Source of the DNA: Devosia lucknowensis
GTDB taxonomy: Bacteria; Pseudomonadota; Alphaproteobacteria; Rhizobiales; Devosiaceae
Length of the DNA stretch: 64,000 bases
Assembly (NCBI RefSeq): GCF_900177655.1
Contig: NZ_FXWK01000002.1
Coordinates: forward strand, 1-64,000
Reading direction: 5' to 3'
Positions 8,266-16,536 of this stretch are shown here, piece by piece (the first letter of the stretch is position 1; each line of letters opens with the position of its first letter). Both the position numbers and the translations under genes were made by a program. The notes below the pieces were generated by a model. The model saw only the letters and a list, made by a program, of their open reading frames with translations. It was not told where the DNA came from and did no database searches.

Positions 8266-9558
8266 TCAGGGTAGCATTACGTCAACGCGCAGGCCCTCGC
8301 CCGGGCGAGACTTGATGTTCAGCTGACCCCGGTGCCGCTGAATGATGTGCTTGACGATGGCAAGGCCGAGCCCGGTGCCCTTTTTCTTGCGACTGGCCTC
8401 GGCGTCGATGCGGTAGAAGCGCTCGGTCATGCGCGGCACATGCTCGGGCTCGACGCCCGGACCGTGGTCGATGATGCTGACCATGGTGCGCATGCCCAGA
8501 TGTTGGACAGGCGTCAGACTGACTTCGACGCGCTTGCCGTCGGCGCCATATTTGATCGCGTTGTCGATCAGGTTTTCGAACACCTCGTAAAGCTGGCCAC
8601 GATCACCGGTGACCATGACCGGCGTGTCAGGCAAGGACATCACGATCTCAAGCTCGGCCGCCTTGGCCTGGGTCTGCAAGCCTTCGCGGACTTCGCGCAG
8701 CAAGGCGCTGAGATCCACCGAACCGGTGGGGCGCACATGCTGGTGCATTTCGATGCGGGACAGGCTCAGGAGATCGTCGATCAGCCGGCTCATGCGATCG
8801 GCCTGGCTGCGCATGATGCCGAGGAATTTCTCGCGCGCGGCGGTGTCGCGGGCGGCGGGGCCCAGGAGGGTGTCGATGAAGCCGATCAGCGAGGCAAGCG
8901 GGGTGCGCAATTCGTGGCTGGCATTGGCGATGAAATCGGTGCGCAGGGCATCGACGCGCTTCAGTTCCGTCAAACTCTGGAAGGTGACCAGAAGCTGGCG
9001 GTTGGCATCGGCAAACCAGTCCCGATCGGGCCTGCGGAGCGGCGAAACAACCACGCGATCCCACGTCTCGGAGGGAACGGTCTCGTGCAGTTCCAGGCTG
9101 CGCGGCTCACCGCTGCGCTGGCAGCCCTCGATGGCGGCGACAAGATCGGGGTTGCGCATGACGAGCGTCATGGCGCGACCGGTCAGAAGGTTCGGATATT
9201 GCCGCGCGGCGGCGGCATTTCGGTAGAGCACGGCGCCACGGGCATCGAGCACCAGAGCCGGATCGCCAAGGGCTTCGACGAATGAGGGGAGCGACTGCTG
9301 ATCGATGACGCTCGGGACCGGCATCGGCGCGACACGCTCGACCGTGTGGGTGACTGTGATGACCGGCTGCTTCAGCAAAGCCAGCAACACAACCAGCACG
9401 GCCAGACCTGCAGCCGCGAAATCGAGGCGCAGGCCACCGAAAAGGACAAAGGCCGCAACGACCAGGATGAGCCCGACCAGTAGCGGCAGATGCCCAACAA
9501 GACGCGCCAGCGGCGTATCTGGTTTGTCGGTCAGTCTGGTGCTGCGGAGATCATCCAT
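8266..9558 (-). CDS. PhoR-like sensor histidine kinase
   Basis: A membrane sensor kinase, probably the phosphate-starvation sensor PhoR that phosphorylates PhoB. Two hydrophobic segments lie at about residues 20-65, then a PAS domain (about 85-190), then HisKA with NASHELRTPL (phospho-acceptor His near residue 215). A HATPase domain follows with NLIDNAIKYG (N box), DHGPGVE (G1) and KGTGLGLAIVKH (G2). The short periplasmic part is typical of PhoR. The start is uncertain: the ATG at 9558 is given, and a TTG at 9576 adds six residues; neither has a clear ribosome-binding site. phoB is not in the window. The neighbouring ppk2 also concerns phosphate. Confidence 0.8.
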   Translation of the reverse strand: MDDLRSTRLTDKPDTPLARLVGHLPLLVGLILVVAAFVLFGGLRLDFAAAGLAVLVVLLALLKQPVITVTHTVERVAPMPVPSVIDQQSLPSFVEALGDPALVLDARGAVLYRNAAAARQYPNLLTGRAMTLVMRNPDLVAAIEGCQRSGEPRSLELHETVPSETWDRVVVSPLRRPDRDWFADANRQLLVTFQSLTELKRVDALRTDFIANASHELRTPLASLIGFIDTLLGPAARDTAAREKFLGIMRSQADRMSRLIDDLLSLSRIEMHQHVRPTGSVDLSALLREVREGLQTQAKAAELEIVMSLPDTPVMVTGDRGQLYEVFENLIDNAIKYGADGKRVEVSLTPVQHLGMRTMVSIIDHGPGVEPEHVPRMTERFYRIDAEASRKKKGTGLGLAIVKHIIQRHRGQLNIKSRPGEGLRVDVMLP

Positions 9559-9643
9559 GTCTTGGGGTCGAATCAATGCTCAGCCCGCCACTTGCGCGGG
9601 AGAGAAGTTCATAGCACGGTCTTTATGACAGCGGAGAGACAGC

Positions 9644-10498
9644 GTGACCGATCCCATCGAGAGCTTTGACATCAATGATCCCGAGCTGCCCAAGGCGATC
9701 AGGAAAGCCGCCTTTGGCTCGGGCGGGTTCCCGTACGACACGAAGCTCGACGACGACGAGTATGACACGCAGATGTATGCACTGCAAAAGCAGCTCGTTC
9801 TGCACCAGGCCCATATGGCCAATGCCGGATCACGCACCATCATTCTCTTCGAGGGACGCGACGCCGCCGGCAAGGGCGGCACGATCGAGCGGTTTCTGGA
9901 AAATCTCAACCGCCGCTACAATTTTAGCGTCGCCCTGCCCAAGCCGAGCGACCGTGAAGCGACGCAATGGTATTTCCAGCGCTATGTCGACTGGCTGCCG
10001 GCCGCTGGCGAAATGGTCCTTTTCGACCGATCCTGGTACAATCGCGCTGTCGTCGAACCAGTGATGGGTTTCTGCACGCCCGAGCAGACCGAGCATTTTC
10101 TGGAAGAAGCGCCGGAATTCGAGAAGCGCCTGACGAGAGACGGCATCAGAGTCTTCAAGTTCTGGCTGTCGATCGGCAGGGAAATGCAGCTCAAGCGCTT
10201 CCACGACCGCCGGCACGATCCGCTCAAGGGATGGAAGCTGTCTCCTGTCGATCTCAAGGCGCTTACCAAGTGGGACGAATATTCGGCGGCACGGGACCGG
10301 ATGCTGAAGCGCACCGATAGCGATCATGCTCCCTGGACGGTGATCCGCGCCAATGACAAGAACCGCCTGCGGCTCAATGCCATCCGCACCGTGCTGCACG
10401 GCCTCGACTACGAAGGCAAGGACGAGCGGGAAATCGGCGCGATAGACCGAAAGATCGTGATGAGCGCCGATGAGTTTGAAAAGGTACGGGGGGAGTAA
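9644..10498 (+). CDS. Polyphosphate kinase 2
   Basis: A 284-residue single-domain PPK2, which transfers phosphate between polyphosphate and nucleotides. The P-loop GRDAAGKGG (about residues 70-78), the lid-like DRSWYNRAVVEPVMGFC and the basic KRFHDRRHDPLKGWK are characteristic. The start is GTG at 9644, with GGAGAG about 6 bp upstream. It is divergent from phoR, separated by about 85 bp, which fits a shared phosphate theme. Class (ADP- versus GDP-preferring) cannot be decided by eye. Confidence 0.92.
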   Translation: MTDPIESFDINDPELPKAIRKAAFGSGGFPYDTKLDDDEYDTQMYALQKQLVLHQAHMANAGSRTIILFEGRDAAGKGGTIERFLENLNRRYNFSVALPKPSDREATQWYFQRYVDWLPAAGEMVLFDRSWYNRAVVEPVMGFCTPEQTEHFLEEAPEFEKRLTRDGIRVFKFWLSIGREMQLKRFHDRRHDPLKGWKLSPVDLKALTKWDEYSAARDRMLKRTDSDHAPWTVIRANDKNRLRLNAIRTVLHGLDYEGKDEREIGAIDRKIVMSADEFEKVRGE

Positions 10499-10574
10499 AG
10501 CCCGCGCCTCGCGGCGCCCCACGTTCCTCGTCACCACCGGGTTTGCTCCAGTGGTTCGGGCCTGTTCCCATGGG

Positions 10575-10600
10575 ATTGCCGGGACAAGCCCGGCAATGAC
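10575..10600. repeat. Short palindromic intergenic repeat
   Basis: ATTGCCGGG-ACAAG-CCCGGCAAT followed by GAC. I recall this form as a widespread short intergenic palindrome in alphaproteobacterial genomes. It lies downstream of ppk2. The same core (GGG-ACAAG-CCC) recurs with CCCTCGGG/CCCGAGGG arms in the tandem repeats to the right. Confidence 0.7.
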
Positions 10601-10671
10601 GCAGCTGGCACCCGGCGCCGCGGGAAAAACAAACGGGCGCCAAATTCAATCAGCGGGGCGGCGGCTTGCGG

Positions 10672-11013
10672 CCCTCGGGACAAGCCCGAGGGCGGCACTG
10701 TGTTTGTTGCTGGCGCGGCGCCAACCAGAACGTCAATTCACCCTTTTGCATGACGGGTTCGGTCGTCCCGTTTCACACACCCGGCGCGGCCCTCGGGTCA
10801 AGCCCGAGGGCGGCACTGGGTTTGTTGCTGGCATGGCGCCAACCAGATCGTCCATTCACCCTTGTGCATGACGGGTTCGGTCGTCCTGTTTCACACACCC
10901 GGCGCGGCCCTCGGGTCAGGCCCGAGGGCGCTACTTCGCCTGTTGCAGGTCAGGCGCCAATCAGAATGCCCACTCGCCCTTGCGCATGACGGGTTCGGTG
11001 GTGCCGTCGGCGT
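10672..11013. repeat. Three 118-bp tandem repeats derived from the end of the M29 aminopeptidase gene
   Basis: Units start at CCCTCGGG at 10672, 10790 and 10908, so the period is exactly 118 bp. Each has a palindrome (CCCTCGGG/CCCGAGGG), then a GGCGCCAA box, then a copy of the last ~35 bp of the aminopeptidase gene (ending GCATGACGGGTTCGGT). The third unit is the real gene end, with its stop at 10961; the first two are degenerate copies beyond it. A further fragment may lie at 10610-10670. Because 118 is not a multiple of three, no frame runs through. Confidence 0.8.
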
Positions 11014-12202
11014 GCACGCCGTCGATGTCGACCTGATCCGAACCGATCATCCAGTCGATGTGAATGAGGCTCTTGTTGCCGCCCTGGGCGAAAATCTGGT
11101 CCTGGGTGAGCGTCTTGCCATTCTCGAAACAGTCGGCGTAGCACTGGCCCATGGCGATGTGGCAGGAGGCGTTTTCGTCGTAGAGGGTGTTGTAGAAGAG
11201 AATGCCCGACGCCGAGATCGGAGAGGAATGCGGGACAAGGGCGACCTCCCCGAGGCGACGCGCGCCTTCGTCGGTATCGAGCACCTTGTTGAAGACTTCC
11301 TGACCCTTGGTAGCCTTGAGCTCGACCATGCGGCCTTCCTCGAAGCGGGCCTGGATATTCTCGATCAGGGTGCCGTTGTGAGACAGCGGCTTGGTCGCGG
11401 CCACGGTGCCCTCGACGCGCAGCCGATGCGGAGTGGTGAAGACTTCCTCGGTGGGAATGTTGGGGTTGCACGTCACGCCATTCTTGGCTTCGGACGCGCC
11501 CCCTTTCCAGCGGTGGCCGTCGGCAAGGCCAACGGTGAGATCGGTACCCGGACCCTTGTATTTGAGCGAAGCGAACTTCTTGCCGTTGAGCCAGGTCCAG
11601 CGCGCCTTGAGGTTGGCGTTGTGCTGCTTCCACTCCGCGATGGGATCGGCACGATCGACACGGCTTGCCTTGAAGATCGCGTCGGCAAGCTTTGCAATGG
11701 CTACATCTTCCGGATCGTTCGGGAAGACCAGCTTGGCCCAGTTGGGCGTGGGATAGGAGACGATGTTCCAATTGATATCGAAACCGGTGATCAGCTCGAG
11801 CGCCGGGCGATAGGCGGCCGAATTGGCGCGGTTGGCACGGCTGACCTTTTCCGGATCTTCGTTGGCCAGCATCATCGGGTTGTCGCCCGAAATGGCGAGA
11901 CGCGCGGCGTTGTTCTTGTAGGCCTCGGCCATGCCGGCATAAAGCCAGCCCGCGGCACGATCAAAGCTGAGATCGCGGGCATGGCGGAACCGCGAGAGCG
12001 TCGCTTCTTCGTCCGAATAGATCGTGGTGACGACGCCAGCGCCGGCCTTGTAGGCGTGCTCGGTGATCCGGCGGACCAGCGGTGCAGCGGTCATCGGCCC
12101 GGTGATGATCAGGTCCTGCCCTTCGGCGAGCTGCAAGCCAACCTTGATGGCGACTTCGCCAAGCTTGTCGAGTTTGACCGGATCGATGGGTGAATTGCTC
12201 AT
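10961..12202 (-). CDS. M29-family (thermophilic-type) aminopeptidase
   Basis: A 413-residue cytoplasmic metallo-aminopeptidase of the AmpS/AmpT type. Family features are the N-terminal KLGEVAIKVGLQLAEGQDLII, and C-terminal metal-ligand segments including NIPTEEVFTTPH, EGTVAATKPL, EEGRMVELKA, LGEVALVPHSSPI, FYNTLYDENASCHIA and NKSLIHIDWMIG. These supply the Glu, His, Tyr and Asp residues expected of the dinuclear centre. It releases N-terminal amino acids from peptides. It is a single gene, divergent from a 41-codon membrane-protein ORF. Its last ~35 bp are duplicated downstream in 118-bp repeats, which also carry a terminator-like palindrome. Confidence 0.92.
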   Translation of the reverse strand: MSNSPIDPVKLDKLGEVAIKVGLQLAEGQDLIITGPMTAAPLVRRITEHAYKAGAGVVTTIYSDEEATLSRFRHARDLSFDRAAGWLYAGMAEAYKNNAARLAISGDNPMMLANEDPEKVSRANRANSAAYRPALELITGFDINWNIVSYPTPNWAKLVFPNDPEDVAIAKLADAIFKASRVDRADPIAEWKQHNANLKARWTWLNGKKFASLKYKGPGTDLTVGLADGHRWKGGASEAKNGVTCNPNIPTEEVFTTPHRLRVEGTVAATKPLSHNGTLIENIQARFEEGRMVELKATKGQEVFNKVLDTDEGARRLGEVALVPHSSPISASGILFYNTLYDENASCHIAMGQCYADCFENGKTLTQDQIFAQGGNKSLIHIDWMIGSDQVDIDGVHADGTTEPVMRKGEWAF

Positions 12203-12359
12203 TGGGCGGGAAGCCTTCTTGCTCTTGAATCAATTGGAACGAGCCTAGCCTCCCCGATACCGACGCGCTACCCCGAGCGGCCCAGCATCCAGTTTGACGC
12301 CGATCAAAGCATTGCGTGTTGCGCAGTGCGAAAACCATGGCGAACAACAGGAGATGGTC

Positions 12360-12485
12360 ATGATCCCAATTCAAATCCTCATCGTCGCAGTTGGATGCGT
12401 ATTCGGCGTCTTCGCCGCAGCGGTCGGTTTTGCCCAGGTCAAGACACGCGGGATGGTAGCGCCCGGCGCACTGAAAGTGGATTGA
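12360..12485 (+). CDS. Small single-span membrane protein (41 aa)
   Basis: A 41-residue protein with one transmembrane helix (PIQILIVAVGCVFGVFAAAVGFA) and a short basic cytoplasmic tail (QVKTRGMVAPGALKVD). The ATG at 12360 is chosen because AGGAG lies 6 bp upstream; the ATG at 12354 overlaps that site. It is divergent from the M29 aminopeptidase gene. The function is unknown. Similar one-helix proteins are often subunit stabilisers, but nothing here names a partner. Confidence 0.55.
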   Translation: MIPIQILIVAVGCVFGVFAAAVGFAQVKTRGMVAPGALKVD

Positions 12486-12608
12486 GGGCCAGACTTCGGG
12501 TGGGATGGTAGAGGCCAGAGGCGACTATCCCAGACCGGAGTGACGGCCCGGGCTGGCGCTGGCGAAACGTTCTCGTCCTGACGCCCTGACATTTACAGCA
12601 TTGGCAAA

Positions 12609-12638
12609 GGCGGACGGTTTGGCTACAAACCGTCCGCC
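12609..12638 (+). promoter_or_regulatory. Perfect 13-bp stem-loop upstream of the leader ORF
   Basis: GGCGGACGGTTTG-GCTA-CAAACCGTCCGCC, a perfect 13-bp stem with a 4-nt loop. No T-run follows. It ends 28 bp before the start of a 15-codon ORF and about 245 bp before the ABC exporter gene, so a role in that transcript's leader is plausible. Confidence 0.5.
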
Positions 12639-12666
12639 GCTTCATTTCGAACAAGGGGGGCTGTGT

Positions 12667-12714
12667 ATGAAACTACCGTACTATTCGTCCCTCGCCGGCG
12701 ACGTCCGACCTTAG
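12667..12714 (+). CDS. Putative 15-aa leader peptide of the ABC exporter
   Basis: A 15-codon ORF (MKLPYYSSLAGDVRP) with an excellent ribosome-binding site: AAGGGGGG about 6 bp before the ATG. A GC-rich stretch with a palindrome CCGGGA/TCCCGG follows just after its stop. The exporter start is 168 bp further on and has a weak ribosome-binding site. Small translated ORFs in front of exporters often act as regulatory leaders that sense ribosome stalling; that role is inference. The codon mix (Pro, Tyr-Tyr, Ser-Ser, Arg-Pro at the end) does not single out one amino acid. Confidence 0.4.
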   Translation: MKLPYYSSLAGDVRP

Positions 12715-12882
12715 GTCCTCGCCTGCCGCGGCCCGCCCCGGGACTGTCCCGGTGTCCGCCGCCCGCGGTCTCTCAATTTCCTGCGCAGCCGATCATCCGG
12801 CCTTTGCCGCGTCGTAGCGTGCTGCGCCTTCCATATTCCGTTTCAAGGAACCGGATGCCGGACAACGGCACCGGACATCAAA

Positions 12883-14676
12883 ATGAGTCGCAAGAAACTC
12901 GACTTCCGGGCCGACGCTTTTCGCAACGTGCTCGGTTTCACATTCCGTCACTGGCGGCACCAACCCATCCGCATCGCCGCCATCGCGCTGCTGGTGCTCT
13001 CGGCGACCGTGGCCGAAGCCCTGAGCCCGGTCTTTGCGGGGCGACTGGTCGATGCCGTGGCCTCGGGGCAGGCGGGCTGGGATGTTGCCGTTTCCGCCTT
13101 CTGGTTCATGTCGGGGCTCTACCTGGCATCGGTCGCGCTGCGGCAACTGGTGTTTCTCAACATCATTCCGCTGACGCTCAAGATGATGAGCAGCGTGGCG
13201 GCGCAAGGCTTCCACCGGGTACAGCGGTTTTCCACCGACTGGCACGCCAACAGTTTCGCCGGCTCGACGGTGCGCAAGATCACGCGCGGCATGTGGGCGC
13301 TTGACCTGCTCAACGACACGCTGCTGCTGGCGCTGCTGCCTTCGGTAGTGATGCTGGTGGGTGCGACCATCATCCTGGGCTCGTCCTGGCCGGTCATGGG
13401 TCTCGTCGTGGGCCTGGGCTCGCTCATCTACATTTCGGTGACCGTGTGGCTCTCGGTAGGGTTCGTGGCGCCGGCCGCGACCCTTTCCAATGCCTGGGAT
13501 ACCAAGGTCGGCGGCGCGCTGGCCGATGCGGTGAGCTGCAACAGCGTGGTCAAGGCCTTTGGCGCCGAAAGCCGCGAGGATGGCCTGCTCGACCGTGTCG
13601 TCGGCAAGTGGCGCAAGCGCACACGCCGGACCTGGCGGCGCGGCACATTCAATGGCGGCATCCAGGGCGTCATGATGGTGGCGATGCAAACCGCCATCCT
13701 GGGCACGGCGCTGATGCTGTGGCAAAGTGGGGCCGCCAGCGCGGGTGACATCACCTTCGTGCTCACCATGTTCTTCCTGCTGCAGGGGCACCTGCGCGAC
13801 GTGGGCCAGCACATCCGCAACCTGCAGAAGTCGGTCAACGACATGGAAGAGCTGGTGAACCTGCATGCCCAGCCGCTGGGAATTGCCGATGCCAAGGGCG
13901 CCAAGCCGATCGTCATCGGCGACGGGCACATCCGCTTCGACAACGTGACCTTCCAGTACGGCGCACATCCCACGCCGCTCTATCGCGACTTCTCGGTCGA
14001 GATAAAGCCGGGCGAGCGCGTGGGTCTGGTGGGTCATTCCGGGTCGGGCAAGACGACCTTTGTCAAGCTGATCCAGCGGCTCTACGACCTCAAGGACGGC
14101 GCCATCCTGATCGACGGGCAGAACATCGCCGAGCACCAGCAGGCGTCGCTGCGCAACCAGATCGCCATCGTGCAGCAGGAGCCCATCCTGTTCCACCGCA
14201 CGCTGGCGGAAAACATCGCCTATGGACGGCCCGATGCCAGCCGCGCCGAAATCATGGAGGCGGCCCAGCAGGCCAATGCGCATGACTTCATCATGAGCCT
14301 GCCCAAGCAATACGAGACCATGGTGGGCGAGCGCGGGGTGAAACTTTCGGGTGGCGAGCGCCAGCGCGTGGCCATTGCCCGCGCGTTCCTCGCCGATGCG
14401 CCGATCCTCATTCTCGACGAGGCCACATCCAGCCTCGACAGCGAGAGCGAGGTGATGATCCAGCAGGCGATGGAACGGCTGATGCAGGGTCGCACCACGC
14501 TGGTGATCGCGCATCGGCTTTCCACCGTGCGTGCCCTCGACCGACTGCTTGTGTTCGACAAGGGCCGGATCGTCGAGGAAGGCGATCACCAGGCGCTGAT
14601 CCGGCTCAATGGCGGCATCTATCGCCGGCTGTTCGAGCGGCAGGCGCTCGAGTTGACCAAGGGCCTCGTGGCCTAA
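12883..14676 (+). CDS. ABC exporter, fused permease and ATPase
   Basis: A 597-residue half-transporter of the MsbA/type IV exporter fold. Six membrane helices lie at about 30-310. The ATPase domain (about 345-590) has GHSGSGKTT (Walker A), QQEPILF (Q loop), LSGGERQR (signature), ILILDEATSSLD (Walker B with catalytic Glu) and AHRLST (H loop). All are canonical, so it should work as a homodimer. The substrate is unknown. It stands alone, preceded by a long leader with a 13-bp hairpin and a 15-codon ORF, and followed directly by an intrinsic terminator. Confidence 0.9.
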   Translation: MSRKKLDFRADAFRNVLGFTFRHWRHQPIRIAAIALLVLSATVAEALSPVFAGRLVDAVASGQAGWDVAVSAFWFMSGLYLASVALRQLVFLNIIPLTLKMMSSVAAQGFHRVQRFSTDWHANSFAGSTVRKITRGMWALDLLNDTLLLALLPSVVMLVGATIILGSSWPVMGLVVGLGSLIYISVTVWLSVGFVAPAATLSNAWDTKVGGALADAVSCNSVVKAFGAESREDGLLDRVVGKWRKRTRRTWRRGTFNGGIQGVMMVAMQTAILGTALMLWQSGAASAGDITFVLTMFFLLQGHLRDVGQHIRNLQKSVNDMEELVNLHAQPLGIADAKGAKPIVIGDGHIRFDNVTFQYGAHPTPLYRDFSVEIKPGERVGLVGHSGSGKTTFVKLIQRLYDLKDGAILIDGQNIAEHQQASLRNQIAIVQQEPILFHRTLAENIAYGRPDASRAEIMEAAQQANAHDFIMSLPKQYETMVGERGVKLSGGERQRVAIARAFLADAPILILDEATSSLDSESEVMIQQAMERLMQGRTTLVIAHRLSTVRALDRLLVFDKGRIVEEGDHQALIRLNGGIYRRLFERQALELTKGLVA

Positions 14677-14682
14677 GGAAAA

Positions 14683-14708
14683 GGCGCCCCCGGAGGGGCG
14701 CCTTTTTT
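14683..14708 (+). terminator. Intrinsic terminator after the ABC exporter
   Basis: GGCGCCCC-CGGA-GGGGCGCC followed by six T. Its T-run abuts the stop codon of the small convergent ORF at 14708. Confidence 0.88.
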
Positions 14709-14884
14709 CACGAGGGGTCGCGGTCCTCGCGCTCATATTCGCGCTTGGTCTCGACCTCTGTCATGACGCGCTCGCCCAGGGTCCGCGTGCGATTGCGCAT
14801 CGTGCCGTAGATCATTGCGGCCGCCAGCACCACCACGCCCAGCGTGAGCAGGATGAGCCACATGGCCTGTCCACCAAATTCCAT
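14708..14884 (-). CDS. Small single-span membrane protein (58 aa)
   Basis: A 58-residue protein: short N-terminus, one hydrophobic helix (MWLILLTLGVVVLAAAMIYG), then a highly charged tail (NRTRTLGERVMTEVETKR and more acidic and basic residues). The start is supported by AAGGAG about 8 bp upstream of the ATG at 14884. It lies convergent to the ABC exporter and upstream of the DUF924 gene's 3' end. The function is unknown. The helix plus charged amphipathic tail suggests an inner-membrane protein with a cytosolic coiled region. Confidence 0.6.
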   Translation of the reverse strand: MEFGGQAMWLILLTLGVVVLAAAMIYGTMRNRTRTLGERVMTEVETKREYEREDRDPS

Positions 14885-14937
14885 AGCCGTTCTCCTTCCG
14901 CAAGGGGAACGGCTATCGGGTCAGGCGGTTGCGAGCG

Positions 14938-15480
14938 CTAGAACACGCGCCCTTGCTGGTCGCGCATATAGGCCAATTCCTCGGGCGTGCTCTGGCGACC
15001 CAGAGCAGCGTTGCGGAAGGGAAAGCGGCCGAAGCGGGCGATGGTGTCGCGATGCGCCTTCATGAAATCGAGCGCCTTCTCGTCGCCATAGGCTTCAAAG
15101 AGCCGGACGCCTTCTTCCTGCACGACCAGCGATTCGGCATGCATATAGGGCATGTAGAAGAACACGGCCCAGGCATGCTCGACGGCCATGTCATGCCCAC
15201 CCGCCACGGCCTCCTGAGCCAGGGCCAGCGCCATCTTGTCCTGCGCGAAGGCGACCGGACTGTCGCGATGCAGCTGGCGGGAGAACTGATCGAGCAGCAC
15301 GAGTTCAGCCAGGCGCCCCTCGGGCGTTTCGCGCCAGGCCCAGGCCTCGCCGCGCGCCACTTCGGCATGGAGCGCCTCGAACTGGCGGCATTTGCTGTCG
15401 AACGCGGCCTCGCCGCTGAACCAGTCGTCGTAGCTGTGCTCGACGAACCAGAAATGGATGATGTCCTGATATGTTTTCAT
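14938..15480 (-). CDS. DUF924 family protein
   Basis: A 180-residue soluble alpha-helical protein. It is recognised by the family pattern FWF near the N-terminus, LAELVLLDQFSRQLHRDSP, and FFYMPYMHAESLVVQE, followed by RFGRFPFRNAALGR near the C-terminus. The molecular function of DUF924 is not known; the fold resembles tetratricopeptide-like helical bundles. It is last in a minus-strand run (VOC protein, dehydrogenase, DUF924), separated from the dehydrogenase by only about 10 bp, so probably co-transcribed. Confidence 0.85.
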   Translation of the reverse strand: MKTYQDIIHFWFVEHSYDDWFSGEAAFDSKCRQFEALHAEVARGEAWAWRETPEGRLAELVLLDQFSRQLHRDSPVAFAQDKMALALAQEAVAGGHDMAVEHAWAVFFYMPYMHAESLVVQEEGVRLFEAYGDEKALDFMKAHRDTIARFGRFPFRNAALGRQSTPEELAYMRDQQGRVF

Positions 15481-15489
15481 GGCGGCAGT

Positions 15490-16491
15490 CTAGACCGAAA
15501 TGATGGCCTTGATCAGCCCCTGGCGTGCCTTGGCCCAGACGGGAAGATTGGTCACGGCATCCTCGAAGCTGGTGGCGTGCGTGGCCAGACGGTCGGTCGG
15601 GACAGCGCCCGAGCGGATCGACGCCATCACGTGGTCGAAGTCTTCGCGCGTGGCGTTGCGGGAGGCGCGGATGGTCAGTTCGCGGCGGTGGATTTCGGGA
15701 TCTTCCCAATTGAGCGTGCCCTTGACCACGCCGACAAGCGTCAATGCGCCGCCGTTGCGGCAGTAGGCTACGGCAGCGTTCATGGCCGCGATCGAGCCGG
15801 TCGCGTCGAAGACGGCATCGAAACCGCTGCCCATGACGGCCTGAAAGGCCGGTCCCTCGCGCTCGTCCAGCGCTGCCGCGCCGAAATCGAACTGCCGGGC
15901 GGCATCGAGCTTGTCGGCGGCGGCATCGAGAATGGTGACCGACGCGCCGGCGATGCGGGCGAAGAAGGCCACGCCCAGGCCGATGGGGCCGCCACCGACG
16001 ACGAGCACCCGCCATCCGGGGCGGAGTTCGGTGCGCCGCACGGCATGGGCGCCGATGGCCAGGAACTCGACCATGGCCGCATCGCGCAGGCTGAGGCCGT
16101 CGGCCGGATAGAGATTTTCCGCCGGCAGCACGATCTCCTCGGCCATGCCGCCGTCGCCGTGCACGCCGAGGACGGTCAGCGTCTCGCAGCAATTGGTCTT
16201 GCCTTCGCGGCAGGCCGGGCAATGGTGGCAGGGAAGGTAGGGGTTGATGACCACCGCATCGCCGTCGGTGAGGCCGGTCGCGCCGTTGGCATCGAGAATA
16301 CGGCCGGACAGTTCGTGGCCCATGATGCGCGGATATTGCAGGAACGGGTGCTTGCCCTCGTAGATGTGGTAGTCGGTGCCGCAGATGCCGATGTGGCTGA
16401 TGGCGACGCGGACCCAGCCGTCCTTCAACTCGGGCCGGTCGATTTCCACCAGGGCGAGTTCACCCGGTGCATCACAGCGAATGGCGCGCAT
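15490..16491 (-). CDS. Zinc-dependent alcohol/sugar dehydrogenase (MDR family)
   Basis: A 333-residue medium-chain dehydrogenase. Catalytic zinc ligands lie in ICGTDYHIYEG and GHELSG. The structural-zinc Cys cluster is C..C..C.......C (CHHCPACREGKTNCC). The Rossmann motif is VLVVGGGPIGLG. The family members it most resembles oxidise sugar acids or polyols (L-idonate, L-gulonate or galactonate 5-dehydrogenases), but the substrate is inferred. The ATG at 16491 is preferred over one at 16530 because GGAAGGA lies about 6 bp before it. That ribosome-binding site sits inside a 12-bp hairpin, so translation may be regulated. The VOC gene lies 44 bp upstream. Confidence 0.85.
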   Translation of the reverse strand: MRAIRCDAPGELALVEIDRPELKDGWVRVAISHIGICGTDYHIYEGKHPFLQYPRIMGHELSGRILDANGATGLTDGDAVVINPYLPCHHCPACREGKTNCCETLTVLGVHGDGGMAEEIVLPAENLYPADGLSLRDAAMVEFLAIGAHAVRRTELRPGWRVLVVGGGPIGLGVAFFARIAGASVTILDAAADKLDAARQFDFGAAALDEREGPAFQAVMGSGFDAVFDATGSIAAMNAAVAYCRNGGALTLVGVVKGTLNWEDPEIHRRELTIRASRNATREDFDHVMASIRSGAVPTDRLATHATSFEDAVTNLPVWAKARQGLIKAIISV

Positions 16492-16494
16492 GAC

Positions 16495-16536
16495 AGTCCT
16501 TCCCCAATTCGAGTGGGGAAGGACTAACATGTTAGT
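16495..16536 (-). promoter_or_regulatory. RBS-overlapping hairpin and 14-bp palindrome before the dehydrogenase
   Basis: AGTCCTTCCCCA and TGGGGAAGGACT (12-bp perfect arms, 7-nt loop; 16495-16525) include the dehydrogenase ribosome-binding site. Next to it is a perfect 14-bp palindrome, ACTAACATGTTAGT (16523-16536), which touches the VOC stop codon and looks like an operator half-site pair. The hairpin could sequester the ribosome-binding site, and the palindrome could bind a regulator. Confidence 0.5.

Noticed and set aside
10862..12193. Long plus-strand ORF over the aminopeptidase
   Set aside because: Antisense shadow of the M29 gene, starting inside the 118-bp repeats.
12793..14736. Very long minus-strand ORF (over 600 codons)
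   Set aside because: Antisense to a complete ABC exporter; the translation is His/Arg/Gln-rich, typical of a GC-rich shadow frame.
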